The position numbers were made by a program, and so were the translations under genes. Below, one piece after another: positions 27,904-36,735 of a stretch of 64,000 nucleotides of DNA (the first letter of the stretch is position 1; each line of letters begins with the position of its first letter). The DNA lies in NCBI GenBank assembly GCA_021845595.1, contig JAJZVV010000008.1, positions 1 through 64,000 on the forward strand, in the 5' to 3' direction. The stretch comes from Pseudomonadota bacterium (GTDB lineage: Bacteria; Pseudomonadota; Alphaproteobacteria; Acetobacterales; Acetobacteraceae). Under the pieces are notes generated by a model, which was given only the letters and a program-made list of their open reading frames with translations, was not told the DNA's origin and did no database searches.

Positions 27904-29211
27904 ATGCGCATCCCCTACCTGCTCGCGTGTTCCACGCTGCTCGCCGCCGCGGCGGGCGTCGCGTCGGCGGCGACGATCACCATCGCCACCGTCAATAATG
28001 GTGACATGATCACCATGCAGAAGCTGTCCTCGAAGTGGGAGCAGCAGACCGGGAACACCATCAACTGGGTCGTGCTGGAGGAAAACGTCCTCCGCCAGCG
28101 TGTCACCACGGACATCGCCACCAAGGGCGGGCAGTTCGACATCCTCACCATCGGCAGTTACGAGACGCCGATCTGGGGCAAGCAGGGCTGGTTGCTGCCG
28201 CTCAACGGGTTTCCCGCTTCCTATGATTACAACGACATCTTCAAGGGCGTGCGGGACGCGCTCTCGGCCAACGGCAAGCTCTACGCGGTGCCGTTCTATG
28301 CCGAGAGCTCCTTCACCTTCTACCGCAAGGACCTGTTCGACGCCGCCGGCCTCAAGATGCCGGCCAAGCCGACCTATGCCGAGATCGCGCAGTTCGCCGA
28401 CAAGCTCACCGACAAATCCAAGGAGCAGTACGGTATCTGCCTCCGCGGCAAGGCCGGCTGGGGCGAGAACATGGCCTTCGTCGATACGCTGGTGAACGGC
28501 TTCGGCGGCCAGTGGTTCGACATGAAATGGAACCCCGAACTCACGTCGGCGCCCTGGAAGGCAGCGATCAACTACTATGTCGACCTGCTGCACCGCGACG
28601 GCCCGCCAGGCGTGACCGGCAACGGCTTCAACGAGAATCTGGCGCTGTTCAGCACCGGGCACTGCGCGATGTGGATCGATGCCACCGTGGCCGCCGGCAT
28701 GGTGTTCGACAAGACCAAGAGCCAGGTCGCCGACAAGGTCGGGTTCACCGCGGCACCGCACGGTGTCACCGAGCACGGCACCGGCTGGTTCTGGTCCTGG
28801 GCGCTGGCAGTGCCGGCCTCGTCCAAGAAGGCCGACGCGGCCAAGAGCTTTCTCGCCTGGGCGACCTCCAAGGACTACGTGAAGCTGGTCGGCGAGACCA
28901 ACGGCTGGACCGGCGTGCCGCCGGGAACGCGCGAGTCGACCTATGACAATCCGAACTACATCAAGGCCGCGCCCTTCGCCGCGACGGTGAAGACGGCGAT
29001 CCTGTCGGCCGACATCACTCACCCGACGAAGAACCCAGTGCCCTACACTGGCATCCAGTATGTGGCGATCCCCGAATTCCAGGGTATCGGCACCCAGGTC
29101 GGGCAGTTCGTCGCCGCCGCGCTCGCCGGGCAGATGAGTGTCGACGATGCCTTGGCCAAGGCGCAGGCCGCGACCAAGAGCACCATGCAGCAAGCCGGCT
29201 ACATCCAGTAG
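27904..29211 (+). CDS. Polyol/sugar ABC transporter solute-binding protein
   Basis: 435 aa. A signal peptide (MRIPYLLACSTLLAAAAGVASAA) precedes an extracellular solute-binding family 1 protein. The mature part has KWEQQTGNTINWV, FDILTIGSYETPIWG and GTGWFWSWALAVPASSKKA, which resembles mannitol/sorbitol binders (SmoE-like). The neighbours support this: two permeases and two polyol-type dehydrogenases. GAGAGG upstream fixes the ATG at 27904. It is the first gene of the operon downstream of SorC, and a hairpin after it may raise its expression over the permeases. Confidence 0.88.
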   Translation: MRIPYLLACSTLLAAAAGVASAATITIATVNNGDMITMQKLSSKWEQQTGNTINWVVLEENVLRQRVTTDIATKGGQFDILTIGSYETPIWGKQGWLLPLNGFPASYDYNDIFKGVRDALSANGKLYAVPFYAESSFTFYRKDLFDAAGLKMPAKPTYAEIAQFADKLTDKSKEQYGICLRGKAGWGENMAFVDTLVNGFGGQWFDMKWNPELTSAPWKAAINYYVDLLHRDGPPGVTGNGFNENLALFSTGHCAMWIDATVAAGMVFDKTKSQVADKVGFTAAPHGVTEHGTGWFWSWALAVPASSKKADAAKSFLAWATSKDYVKLVGETNGWTGVPPGTRESTYDNPNYIKAAPFAATVKTAILSADITHPTKNPVPYTGIQYVAIPEFQGIGTQVGQFVAAALAGQMSVDDALAKAQAATKSTMQQAGYIQ

Positions 29212-29222
29212 GGCGGCGCCGC

Positions 29223-29247
29223 GCCGGGGGAGCGATGCTCCCCCGGC
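29223..29247 (+). terminator. Intra-operon hairpin after the binding-protein gene
   Basis: An 11-bp perfect stem (29223-29233 with 29237-29247) around a GAT loop, 12 bp after the solute-binding protein stop and 22 bp before the permease. Such hairpins commonly stabilise binding-protein mRNA or attenuate permease transcription in ABC operons. No U-tract follows, so full termination is unlikely. Confidence 0.65.
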
Positions 29248-29268
29248 CGGACCGACACGGCGGCAGGA

Positions 29269-30180
29269 ATGCAGACACCGAAAGCGATCTTGGCGGGACT
29301 GGCACAGCGCAGAGGCCTCGGCGGTCGCGTGGCGACGCTGCCGCTGGTCGGCCCCTCGGTGGTCTTGCTCCTGGTGTTCTCGCTGGTCCCGCTGGCAATG
29401 ACGCTGTGGTTCTCTTTCCAGCGCTACAATCTGCTCAACCCGGCCATCAGCGGCTTCGCCGGCCTCGCCAACTACCGCTTTCTGCTCGAGGATTCCTCGC
29501 TCTACTCGGCGCTGCTGGTCAGCGTCGGGTTGGTTCTCGCGGTGCTCGCCATCAGCGTCGGCCTCGGCACCGTGCTCGCTGCCCTGTTCGAGACCCGTTT
29601 CCCCGGTCGCGGCATCGCGCGGGTGCTGATGATCTCGCCGTTTTTCGTCATGCCGACGGTGAGCGCGCTGATCTGGAAAAATCTGCTGATGCATCCGGTG
29701 AACGGGCTGTTCGCCTGGATCTGCCGCAGTCTCGGCCTGCCGGTGATCGATTTTTTCGGCGCGATCCCCCTCACCGCGGTGGTGATCATCGTCGCCTGGC
29801 AGTGGCTGCCGTTCGCGTTCCTCATCCTGCTGACCGCGCTGCAGTCGCTGGACGAGGAAACCCTGGAGGCCGCATCGATCGACGGCGCCGGCCCACTGGC
29901 GGTGTTCTTCCACATCCAGATCCCGCACATGGGTCGCGCCATCAGCGTCGTCGTGATGATGGAGACGATCTTCCTGCTCTCCGTGTTCGCCGAGATCTAC
30001 GTCACCACCTCCGGCGGCCCGGGTCTGGCCACCACCAATCTCGCCTTTCTCATCTATCAACGCGCATTGCTCGCCTTCAATGTCGGCGGCGCCTCCGCCG
30101 CCGGCGTCATCGCGATCATCCTGGCCAACATCATGGCCGCCTTCCTGCTGCGCTCGGTCGCACGGCGGCTGGATGTCTAG
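29269..30180 (+). CDS. Polyol/sugar ABC permease 1
   Basis: 303 aa, six or so TM segments, first at VGPSVVLLLVFSLVPLAMTLWF. The cytoplasmic EAA loop reads ETLEAASIDGAGPLAVFFHIQIPHM, which matches the MalF/SmoF type. It forms the inner-membrane channel with the next permease. No ATPase gene exists in the cluster, so a shared, distant ATPase must energise it (MsmX-like sharing is known elsewhere). The ATG at 29269 follows AGGA at a short spacing. Confidence 0.9.
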   Translation: MQTPKAILAGLAQRRGLGGRVATLPLVGPSVVLLLVFSLVPLAMTLWFSFQRYNLLNPAISGFAGLANYRFLLEDSSLYSALLVSVGLVLAVLAISVGLGTVLAALFETRFPGRGIARVLMISPFFVMPTVSALIWKNLLMHPVNGLFAWICRSLGLPVIDFFGAIPLTAVVIIVAWQWLPFAFLILLTALQSLDEETLEAASIDGAGPLAVFFHIQIPHMGRAISVVVMMETIFLLSVFAEIYVTTSGGPGLATTNLAFLIYQRALLAFNVGGASAAGVIAIILANIMAAFLLRSVARRLDV

Positions 30181-30204
30181 GGTGGCGAACCGGGCACGAC
30201 GGCG

Positions 30205-31026
30205 ATGAGGCGCCGCTCCAGATCCCGTCACGTTGCCAGCGCGCTCGCCTGGATTGCGGCGCTGGCGATGTTCTTCCCCATCGTCTGGATGTTCGCGGCC
30301 TCCTTCAAGACCGAGGTCGAGGCGATCGCAACTCCGCCGCTGTTCCTGTTCACGCCGACGCTGGAGAACTACCGCGAGGTGTTCGCCCGCGCCGACTATC
30401 TCGGCTTCGCGCTCAACAGCGTCGTGGTCTCCCTCGGCGCGACGGTCGCGGCCCTCGCCCTGGCCATCCCCGCCGCCTTCGCCATGGCGCTCTATCCGAC
30501 GAAACGCACCCGCGGCACGCTGCTGTGGATGCTCTCGACCAAGATGCTTCCCCCGGTCGGCGTGCTGGTGCCGATCTATCTGATCGCGCGCGAGACTGCG
30601 CTGCTCGATACGCGCACCGGTCTGATCATCATGTTCGCGCTCAGCAACCTGCCCATCGTGGTCTGGATGCTGTTCACCTTCTTCAAGGAAACGCCGAAGG
30701 ACATCATCGAGGCGAGCCGCATCGACGGCGCCTCGGTGCTGCAGGTGATCACGGTGGTGCTGCTCCCACTGGTCACGCCCGGCATCGCCTCGACGGCGCT
30801 GCTCTCGATCATCCTGTGCTGGAACGAGGCGTTCTGGAGCCTCAATCTCTCCGCGCACGACGCCGCGCCGCTCACCGCCTTCATCGCCTCGTTCTCCGCC
30901 CCCGAGGGCCTGTTCTGGGCCAAGCTCTCCGCCGCCTCGACCATGGCGATCGCGCCGATCCTCGTGCTCGGCTGGGCGAGCCAGCGCCAGCTCGTGCGCG
31001 GGCTCACTTTTGGAGCGGTGAAGTAG
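30205..31026 (+). CDS. Polyol/sugar ABC permease 2
   Basis: 273 aa, MalG/SmoG-type permease with TM segments starting at LAWIAALAMFFPIVWMFAASF and an EAA loop at DIIEASRIDGASVLQVITVVLLP. It begins 24 bp after permease 1 and ends 18 bp before the first dehydrogenase. It completes the membrane part of the importer. The amino-acid pattern GVLVPIYLIARETALLDT is typical of the second permease in polyol systems. Confidence 0.9.
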   Translation: MRRRSRSRHVASALAWIAALAMFFPIVWMFAASFKTEVEAIATPPLFLFTPTLENYREVFARADYLGFALNSVVVSLGATVAALALAIPAAFAMALYPTKRTRGTLLWMLSTKMLPPVGVLVPIYLIARETALLDTRTGLIIMFALSNLPIVVWMLFTFFKETPKDIIEASRIDGASVLQVITVVLLPLVTPGIASTALLSIILCWNEAFWSLNLSAHDAAPLTAFIASFSAPEGLFWAKLSAASTMAIAPILVLGWASQRQLVRGLTFGAVK

Positions 31027-31044
31027 CATCAGGAGTCTGACCCG

Positions 31045-31824
31045 ATGGGTACCTATCTCAGAAAATTCGACCTCTCCGGCCGTGTCGCCGTCGTCACCGG
31101 CGGCGGCCAGGGAATCGGCTTCGCCGCCGCCCAGGCGCTGGGGGAGGCCGGCGCGCGAATCATCATCGCCGAAAAGCTCGCCGAACGCGTGGAGAACGCG
31201 GTGTCGCAGCTCAACGGGCTCGGCATCGATGCGTCCGGCCACGAGCTGGATGTCACCGATTCCGCGGCGGTCGAGGCGCTGGCCGCGCGCGTCGAGAGCG
31301 AGCAGGGCGGCGCCGCCATCCTCGTCAACAACGCCGGCGTCGCCATCAGCGACGTGCGCGCGGAAGACACGACCGACGAGCACTGGCGCTTCCACATGAG
31401 CGTCAACATCGACGGCGTGTTCTATTGCTGCCGCAGCTTCGGCCGGCGGATGCTGGCGCGCGGCGCCGGCAGCATCGTCAATATCGGCTCCATGTCCGGC
31501 TTCATCGTCAACAAGCCGCAGCCGCAATCCTTCTACAACGCCTCGAAGGCGGCGGTGCATCACCTGACGAAATCGCTCGCCGCCGAATGGGGCGCGCGCG
31601 GCGTGCGCGTCAATGCCGTGGCGCCGACCTACATCGCGACACCGCTGACCCGGTTCGGCATGGAGAACGCCGAGATGGCGAAGGTCTGGCTGGACATGAC
31701 GCCCATGGGCCGGGTCGGCGAGCCGGAGGAGATTGCCGCCGTCGTGCTGTTCCTCGCCTCCGACGCCGCCTCGCTGCTCACCGGCAGCATCGTGCTCGCC
31801 GACGGCGGCTACACGTGCTGGTGA
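31045..31824 (+). CDS. Short-chain dehydrogenase/reductase 1
   Basis: A 259-aa classical SDR. NAD(P) motif TGGGQGIG (19-26), NNAG motif, and the catalytic Ser (GSMSGF), Tyr (SFYNAS) and Lys (KAAVHH) set. The acidic residue at the end of beta2 (AEKLA) favours NAD over NADP. By context it likely oxidises the polyol or sugar imported by the adjacent transporter. AGGAG 10 bp upstream supports the start. The exact substrate cannot be read from sequence. Confidence 0.9.
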   Translation: MGTYLRKFDLSGRVAVVTGGGQGIGFAAAQALGEAGARIIIAEKLAERVENAVSQLNGLGIDASGHELDVTDSAAVEALAARVESEQGGAAILVNNAGVAISDVRAEDTTDEHWRFHMSVNIDGVFYCCRSFGRRMLARGAGSIVNIGSMSGFIVNKPQPQSFYNASKAAVHHLTKSLAAEWGARGVRVNAVAPTYIATPLTRFGMENAEMAKVWLDMTPMGRVGEPEEIAAVVLFLASDAASLLTGSIVLADGGYTCW

Positions 31825-31831
31825 GGCGGCG

Positions 31832-32602
31832 ATGAAGCTCGCAGGCAAGATCGCCGTCGTCACCGGCGGCGCGCGCGGCATCGGCCGCGCCATCGCCGAG
31901 CGCTACGCCGCCGAGGGCGCGCGCGTCGCGGTCGCGGACCGTCTCGCCGAGGAGGCGAAATCCACCGCCGCCGCGATCGGCCACGGGGCCTTCGGCATCG
32001 GCGTCGACGTCACAAGCCAGGACGAGATCGACGCCATGGTCGCGGCCATCGTTGCCGAGGCCGGTGGCATCGACATTCTGGTGAACAACGCCGCCCTGTT
32101 CGATCTCGCGCCGATCCTCGAAATCACGCGCGAGAGCTATCGCCGCATCTTCGCCGTCAATGTCGAGGGGCTGCTGTTCACCCTGCAGGCGGTGGCGCGG
32201 CAAATGGTCACGCAGGGGCGCGGCGGGCGGATCATCAATTTCGCCTCTCAGGCCGGGCGGCGCGGCGAGGCGCTGGTCGGCGTCTATTGCGCCTCCAAGG
32301 CGGCGGTGATCAGCCTGACGCAGAGCGCCGGCCTCGACCTCATCCGCCACCGCATCAACGTCAACGCCATCGCCCCGGGCGTGGTCGATACGCCGATGTG
32401 GGACGCGGTGGACGCGCTGTTCGCGAAATACGAGCATCTGCCGCTCGGCGAGAAGAAGCGCCAGGTCGGCCGCGCGGTGCCCTATGGGCGCATGGGCACG
32501 CCCGCGGACCTCACCGGCATGGCGGTGTTTCTCGCCAGCGCCGATGCGGAATACATTGTCGCCCAGACCTACAACGTCGATGGCGGCAACTGGATGAGCT
32601 GA
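31832..32602 (+). CDS. Short-chain dehydrogenase/reductase 2 (sorbitol dehydrogenase-like)
   Basis: A 256-aa classical SDR starting MKLAGKIAVVTGGARGIG, with NNAA, the Ser-Tyr-Lys triad (NFASQAG, VGVYCASKAAV) and a C-terminal YNVDGGNWMS end. The end and the segment APGVVDTPMWDAVD resemble bacterial L-iditol/sorbitol 2-dehydrogenase (SmoS), which would convert sorbitol to fructose. D at the end of beta2 (ADRLA) favours NAD. It starts 7 bp after SDR 1. Two SDRs in one operon suggest oxidation of two positions or two substrates. Confidence 0.85.
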   Translation: MKLAGKIAVVTGGARGIGRAIAERYAAEGARVAVADRLAEEAKSTAAAIGHGAFGIGVDVTSQDEIDAMVAAIVAEAGGIDILVNNAALFDLAPILEITRESYRRIFAVNVEGLLFTLQAVARQMVTQGRGGRIINFASQAGRRGEALVGVYCASKAAVISLTQSAGLDLIRHRINVNAIAPGVVDTPMWDAVDALFAKYEHLPLGEKKRQVGRAVPYGRMGTPADLTGMAVFLASADAEYIVAQTYNVDGGNWMS

Positions 32603-32627
32603 TCCGGCCGCCGGGAGGAACCGGGGC

Positions 32628-34574
32628 ATGGATGCGAGCGCGATCGTCTGGCGGCCGAGCGATGCGGTGCGGGCACAGGCCAACTGGACCGCGTTCATCC
32701 GCGCCGCCGGTGTGCCCGACTACGCGGCACTGGAGGCCCGCGCCGCCGCCGAGCCGGAATGGTTCTGGACGACGCTGATCGGCTGGCTCGGCATCCGCTT
32801 CACCACGCCCTGCGCGCGCGTGCTCGATCTCGCCGAGGGCATCGAATTTCCGCGCTGGTGCGCGGGCGCCACGACCAACCTCGCTGCCAACATACTCGAC
32901 GCGAGATCGCCCATCGGCCTCGCCCGCCCGGCGGTGATCGGCGAGAGCGAGGATGGCCGGGTGCGGCGCTGGTCCTACGCCGAGCTCGCCGCCGAGACGG
33001 ACCGGCTCGCCGCCGGCCTGGCCGCGCTCGGGATCGGCCGGGGCGATGTCGTCGGCCTGCACCTGCCGATGGTGCCGGAGGTCGTCGCTGCCCTGCTCGC
33101 CCTGGCGCGCATCGGCGCCATCGGCCTGCCGCTGTTCTCCGGCTTCGGCGCCGACGCGGTGGCGCAGCGCCTCAGCCTCGGCGGCGCCGTCGCCGTGATC
33201 ACCGCGGATGCGACGCGCCGGCGCGGCGTCGAGGCGCCGCTGAAATCGGTCATCGACGAGGCCGCGGCCGAGGTGGCCTCCCTGCGCCACGTCATCGTGC
33301 TGGCCAACACCGGCATGCCCGTGACGATGACGGCGCCACGCGACGTGTGGTGGCACGCGCTCGCCGATGGCCACGCACCGCCGGCCCCCGCACTGGACCT
33401 GCCGGCCGAGCACCCGCTGCTCATCGTCTACACCTCCGGCACGACCGGGCTGCCGAAGGGCACCGTGCACACGCATCTCGGCCTGATGGTGAAGCTGGCG
33501 CAGGACGCGCGGCTCTGCTTCGACCTCAGGCCGGAGGACCGGCTGCTGTGGATGTCCGATTTCGGCTGGTTCATCGGCCCGATCCAGATCATCGGCGGGC
33601 TGCTCGCCGGCGCCTGCCTGGTGCTGGCGGAGGGCGCGCCGGACCGGCCGGAGCTCGGGCGTATCTGGCGCATGGTCGAGCAGCACCGCGTCTCCGCCCT
33701 CGGCATCGGCCCGACGCTCGCGCGCACGCTCCGCCGCACCGCCGAGGCGGAACGGACGCGCCATGACCTGTCGTCGCTGCGCATTGCCCTCTCGTCGGGT
33801 GAGCCGTGGGACGAGCCGACATGGCTGTGGGTGTTCCGCGCGGTGCTCGGCGGGCGCGGGCCGCTGATCAATTTCTCCGGCGGCACCGAGATGAGCGGCA
33901 TCGTCTCCAGCAACATCCTGTTGCCGCAGAAGCCGGCGAGCTTCAACGGCGGCATTCCCGGCACCGGCGCGGACATCGTCGATGAGGCAGGCAACGCCGT
34001 GCCGCCGGGGGTGATCGGCGAGCTGGTGATGCGCGCGCCGTGCATCGGCACCACCCGCGGGCTGTGGCAGGACCGCGCGCGCTATCTGGAAAGCTACTGG
34101 CGCACCATTCCCGGCATGTGGGTCCAGGGCGATCTCGCCTCGCGCGACGAGGACGGGTTCTGGTTCCTGCATGGCCGGTCGGACGACACGCTGAAAATCT
34201 CCGGCAAGCGCGTCGGCCCGGCGGAGATCGAGGCATTGCTGATGGCGAGCGGCGAGCTTGCCGAGGTGGCGGTGATCGGCCTGCCGGACCCGATCCAGGG
34301 CTCGGCACTCACCGTCGCCGCGGTGCCGCGCGCGGGCGCCGGCGACGCCGCCCTCGCCGCCCGGCTGGCGGGCTTGGTGGAGCACGGCATGGGCCGCTCC
34401 TTCCGCCCGCGCCAGATCGTCTTCGTCGCCGATCTGCCGAAGACACGCTCGATGAAAGTGATGCGCCGGACCATCCGCGCCGCGCTCACGGGCGCGGATA
34501 CGGGCGATCTGTCCTCGCTGGTCAACCCGGATGCGCTGGCCGGACTCCGGGCGGCGGAGCGGCGGCGGCCGTAA
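32628..34574 (+). CDS. Acetyl-/acyl-CoA synthetase-like AMP-forming ligase
   Basis: 648 aa. Adenylate-forming family: P-loop YTSGTTGLPKG, GGTEMSG, GDLASRDEDGFWF, and the C-terminal catalytic Lys in TRSMKVMRR. The N-terminal WFWTTLIGWLGIRF segment and overall length match acetoacetyl-/acetyl-CoA synthetase type enzymes. The carboxylic acid substrate is not certain. It begins 25 bp after SDR 2 with GGAGG upstream, so it is in the polyol operon. Its last 53 bp overlap the convergent GT2 gene. Confidence 0.85.
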   Translation: MDASAIVWRPSDAVRAQANWTAFIRAAGVPDYAALEARAAAEPEWFWTTLIGWLGIRFTTPCARVLDLAEGIEFPRWCAGATTNLAANILDARSPIGLARPAVIGESEDGRVRRWSYAELAAETDRLAAGLAALGIGRGDVVGLHLPMVPEVVAALLALARIGAIGLPLFSGFGADAVAQRLSLGGAVAVITADATRRRGVEAPLKSVIDEAAAEVASLRHVIVLANTGMPVTMTAPRDVWWHALADGHAPPAPALDLPAEHPLLIVYTSGTTGLPKGTVHTHLGLMVKLAQDARLCFDLRPEDRLLWMSDFGWFIGPIQIIGGLLAGACLVLAEGAPDRPELGRIWRMVEQHRVSALGIGPTLARTLRRTAEAERTRHDLSSLRIALSSGEPWDEPTWLWVFRAVLGGRGPLINFSGGTEMSGIVSSNILLPQKPASFNGGIPGTGADIVDEAGNAVPPGVIGELVMRAPCIGTTRGLWQDRARYLESYWRTIPGMWVQGDLASRDEDGFWFLHGRSDDTLKISGKRVGPAEIEALLMASGELAEVAVIGLPDPIQGSALTVAAVPRAGAGDAALAARLAGLVEHGMGRSFRPRQIVFVADLPKTRSMKVMRRTIRAALTGADTGDLSSLVNPDALAGLRAAERRRP

Positions 34575-35340
34575 CGGGGGCCTGCACTCTCTGGGGCGGC
34601 ATGCTCAGCGAGCGGATCAGCCCGCGCGGGTCCATGCCCCAGCGCAGCAGATAGAGTGCGACCATCAGCACGATGCGGGTGATGTCGAGCACCGGGCGGA
34701 AATGGCTCGGCCGCGCCAGGCCGGGGCCGTAGCGCACGGCGATATCGACCGCGATGGTGCGCACGCCGCGCCGGCCGGCGGCGATGAGAATCTCGCTCTC
34801 GAAGCCGAAGCCCTGGGCGAAGCGCCGGCCGCAGTCGAGATCGCGCAGCACGGCGGCGGGATAGACGCGCAGGCCGCTCTGGCTGTCCTCGATGCGCCAG
34901 GTCGAGGCCCAGGAGACCCAGAAATCGGCCACCCGGTTGGCGCGGTAGCGAGCCGGCGGCATCAGCGCGCGCGCATGGCGGCGCGAGCCGATGACGATCC
35001 GATCCGGGAACGCCGCCGCCGCCGCGAACAGCGCCGGCAGATCCTCGACGCGATGCTGGCCGTCGCCGTCGATGCTGGCCACCTGCTCGGCATCGCGCTC
35101 GAGCGCGGCGGCAAAGCCGGCGGCCAGGCTCGCCCCCTTGCCGCGATTCGCCGCGTGACGAATGACGACGGCCCCCGCCGCCGCCGCGAGGCGCGCCGTC
35201 GCGTCGGTCGAGCCGTCATCGACGACGATCACGCGCGGCGCCTGCGGCAGAGCGCGGCAGGCGGCGACGATGGCGCCGATGCTGCCGGCCTCCTCGAAGG
35301 CGGGAATGACGATGACCGGACCGTTTTTCTTGGCGGGCAT
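34522..35340 (-). CDS. GT2-family glycosyltransferase (dolichol-phosphate mannosyltransferase-like)
   Basis: 272 aa. GT-A fold: VIPAFEEAGSIGAIV, VVDDGSTDATARLA and SIDGDGQHR (D-x-D type metal motif in the centre). A single hydrophobic segment occurs near ITRIVLMVALYLLRWG. It resembles DPM1-like transferases and the GT2 of aryl-polyene-type clusters. It is divergent from the FAD oxidoreductase and methyltransferase genes. Acceptor unknown. Confidence 0.85.
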   Translation of the reverse strand: MPAKKNGPVIVIPAFEEAGSIGAIVAACRALPQAPRVIVVDDGSTDATARLAAAAGAVVIRHAANRGKGASLAAGFAAALERDAEQVASIDGDGQHRVEDLPALFAAAAAFPDRIVIGSRRHARALMPPARYRANRVADFWVSWASTWRIEDSQSGLRVYPAAVLRDLDCGRRFAQGFGFESEILIAAGRRGVRTIAVDIAVRYGPGLARPSHFRPVLDITRIVLMVALYLLRWGMDPRGLIRSLSMPPQRVQAPVTAAAAPPPGVRPAHPG

Positions 35341-35403
35341 GGCGCGTCGTGCCTATCCTGTCGCGGCAGGAGAGCCGAACGCGGCGGGAAGGAGGAAGCC
35401 TGG

Positions 35404-36735
35404 ATGGATCCGCCCGGGCACCCGGACGAGAGCGCCGAACCGGTGGACGTGCTCATCATCGGCGGCGGCCCGGCCGGCGCGACGGCGGCGGCCGTGCTCG
35501 CCGGGCGCGGCACGCAGGTTCTGCTGCTCGAGAAGGATCGCCATCCTCGCTTCCATATCGGCGAATCGCTGCTGCCGCGCAACATCGCCGTGTTCGAGCG
35601 GCTCGGCGTCCTGGCGCAGGTGGCCGCGATCGGCGTGCTCAAGCCGGCGGCGGAATTCGTCTCCGACGAGCACGGCTCGGCGGTGGCCTTCCCCTTCAGC
35701 CTGGCGCGCGGCGCGCGCGACCCATACGCCTTCCAGGTGCCGCGCGCGGCATTCGATCAGCTGCTCTTCGACAACGCCGCCGCGCGCGGGGCGCGGACGC
35801 TGGAACAGTGCCGCGCCGTGTCGCTGGATCCGGCACCGGCTGGCGGGCGGGCGCTGGTGCGGGCCGTCACCGCGGACCGTCAGCACCTCGCCTTCGCACC
35901 GCGCTTCGTGCTCGACGCCTCCGGCCGCGACACGTTCCTGGCCGGCCGGCTCGGCCTGCGCGAGCCAAACGCGCGCCACGCCTCGGCCGCCGTCTACGCC
36001 CATTACCGCGGCGCCGAGTTCCGCACCGGCGAGCGCGAGGGCTGCATCAGCATCCATCTCGCCCGCGACGGCTGGTTCTGGATGATCCCCCTGCCCGACG
36101 GTCTGATGAGCGTCGGGTTCGTCGCCCATCCGAGCCTGTTCAAGAGCCGCGACAGCAGCATGGCGGCGCTCCTTGCGGCGCAGATCGAGGCCAGCCCCAC
36201 CGTCAGGGCGCGGATGCGGGCCGCCGAGCGGATCTCGGCGGTGACCGCGACCGGCAACTACTCCTATGCCGCGCGCACCAGCTGGGGCGAGGGCTACATG
36301 ATGATCGGCGATTCATTCGCCTTCCTCGACCCGATCTTCTCGTCCGGCGTGCTGTTCGCGATGATGGCGGGCGAAATGGGTGCGGCGGTGGCGGAGGCCT
36401 GGCTCGCCGATCCGCGCGCCGGCCGGGTGCTGGCGCGGCGGGCCGAGCGGCGGCTGCGGCGCGGCATGGCAGCGCTCGGCTGGCTGATCCGGCGCATCAA
36501 CGAACCGGTGCTGCGCGACATGTTCCTCTCCGCCAACAACCGCTTCCGCATGCGCGACGGGCTGATCTCCCTCCTCGCCGGCGATTTCGACCGTCCGCTG
36601 GCCGCGCGCGGCCCCGAGTTCGCCTTCAAGACGGCGTACCACATGCTGAGCCTCGCGCACCGGATCGGCCTGCGGCTGCATCCGGATGGTCAGCTGCGGC
36701 GCGCGCCCGGGGGCATGCTCGCTGCCGGATCCTGA
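35404..36735 (+). CDS. FAD-dependent oxidoreductase (tryptophan halogenase / geranylgeranyl reductase-like)
   Basis: 443 aa. The Rossmann FAD motif GGGPAGATAA (31-40) is followed by EKDRHPRFHIGESLLPRN, a halogenase/GGR-type signature, and GDSFAFLDPIFSSGV near the C-terminal FAD domain. A halogenase proper has a W-x-W-x-I-P motif; here the region reads GWFWMIPL, which lacks its first Trp, so a reductase or dehydratase role as in aryl-polyene clusters is more likely. GGAGG upstream of the ATG at 35404. Confidence 0.82.
   Translation: MDPPGHPDESAEPVDVLIIGGGPAGATAAAVLAGRGTQVLLLEKDRHPRFHIGESLLPRNIAVFERLGVLAQVAAIGVLKPAAEFVSDEHGSAVAFPFSLARGARDPYAFQVPRAAFDQLLFDNAAARGARTLEQCRAVSLDPAPAGGRALVRAVTADRQHLAFAPRFVLDASGRDTFLAGRLGLREPNARHASAAVYAHYRGAEFRTGEREGCISIHLARDGWFWMIPLPDGLMSVGFVAHPSLFKSRDSSMAALLAAQIEASPTVRARMRAAERISAVTATGNYSYAARTSWGEGYMMIGDSFAFLDPIFSSGVLFAMMAGEMGAAVAEAWLADPRAGRVLARRAERRLRRGMAALGWLIRRINEPVLRDMFLSANNRFRMRDGLISLLAGDFDRPLAARGPEFAFKTAYHMLSLAHRIGLRLHPDGQLRRAPGGMLAAGS

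Noticed and set aside
27880-31893. A 1337-residue open frame on the minus strand opposite the polyol operon
   Set aside because: Composition is Arg/His/Asp shadow of GC-rich genes; the plus-strand genes show motifs, signal peptide and RBS.
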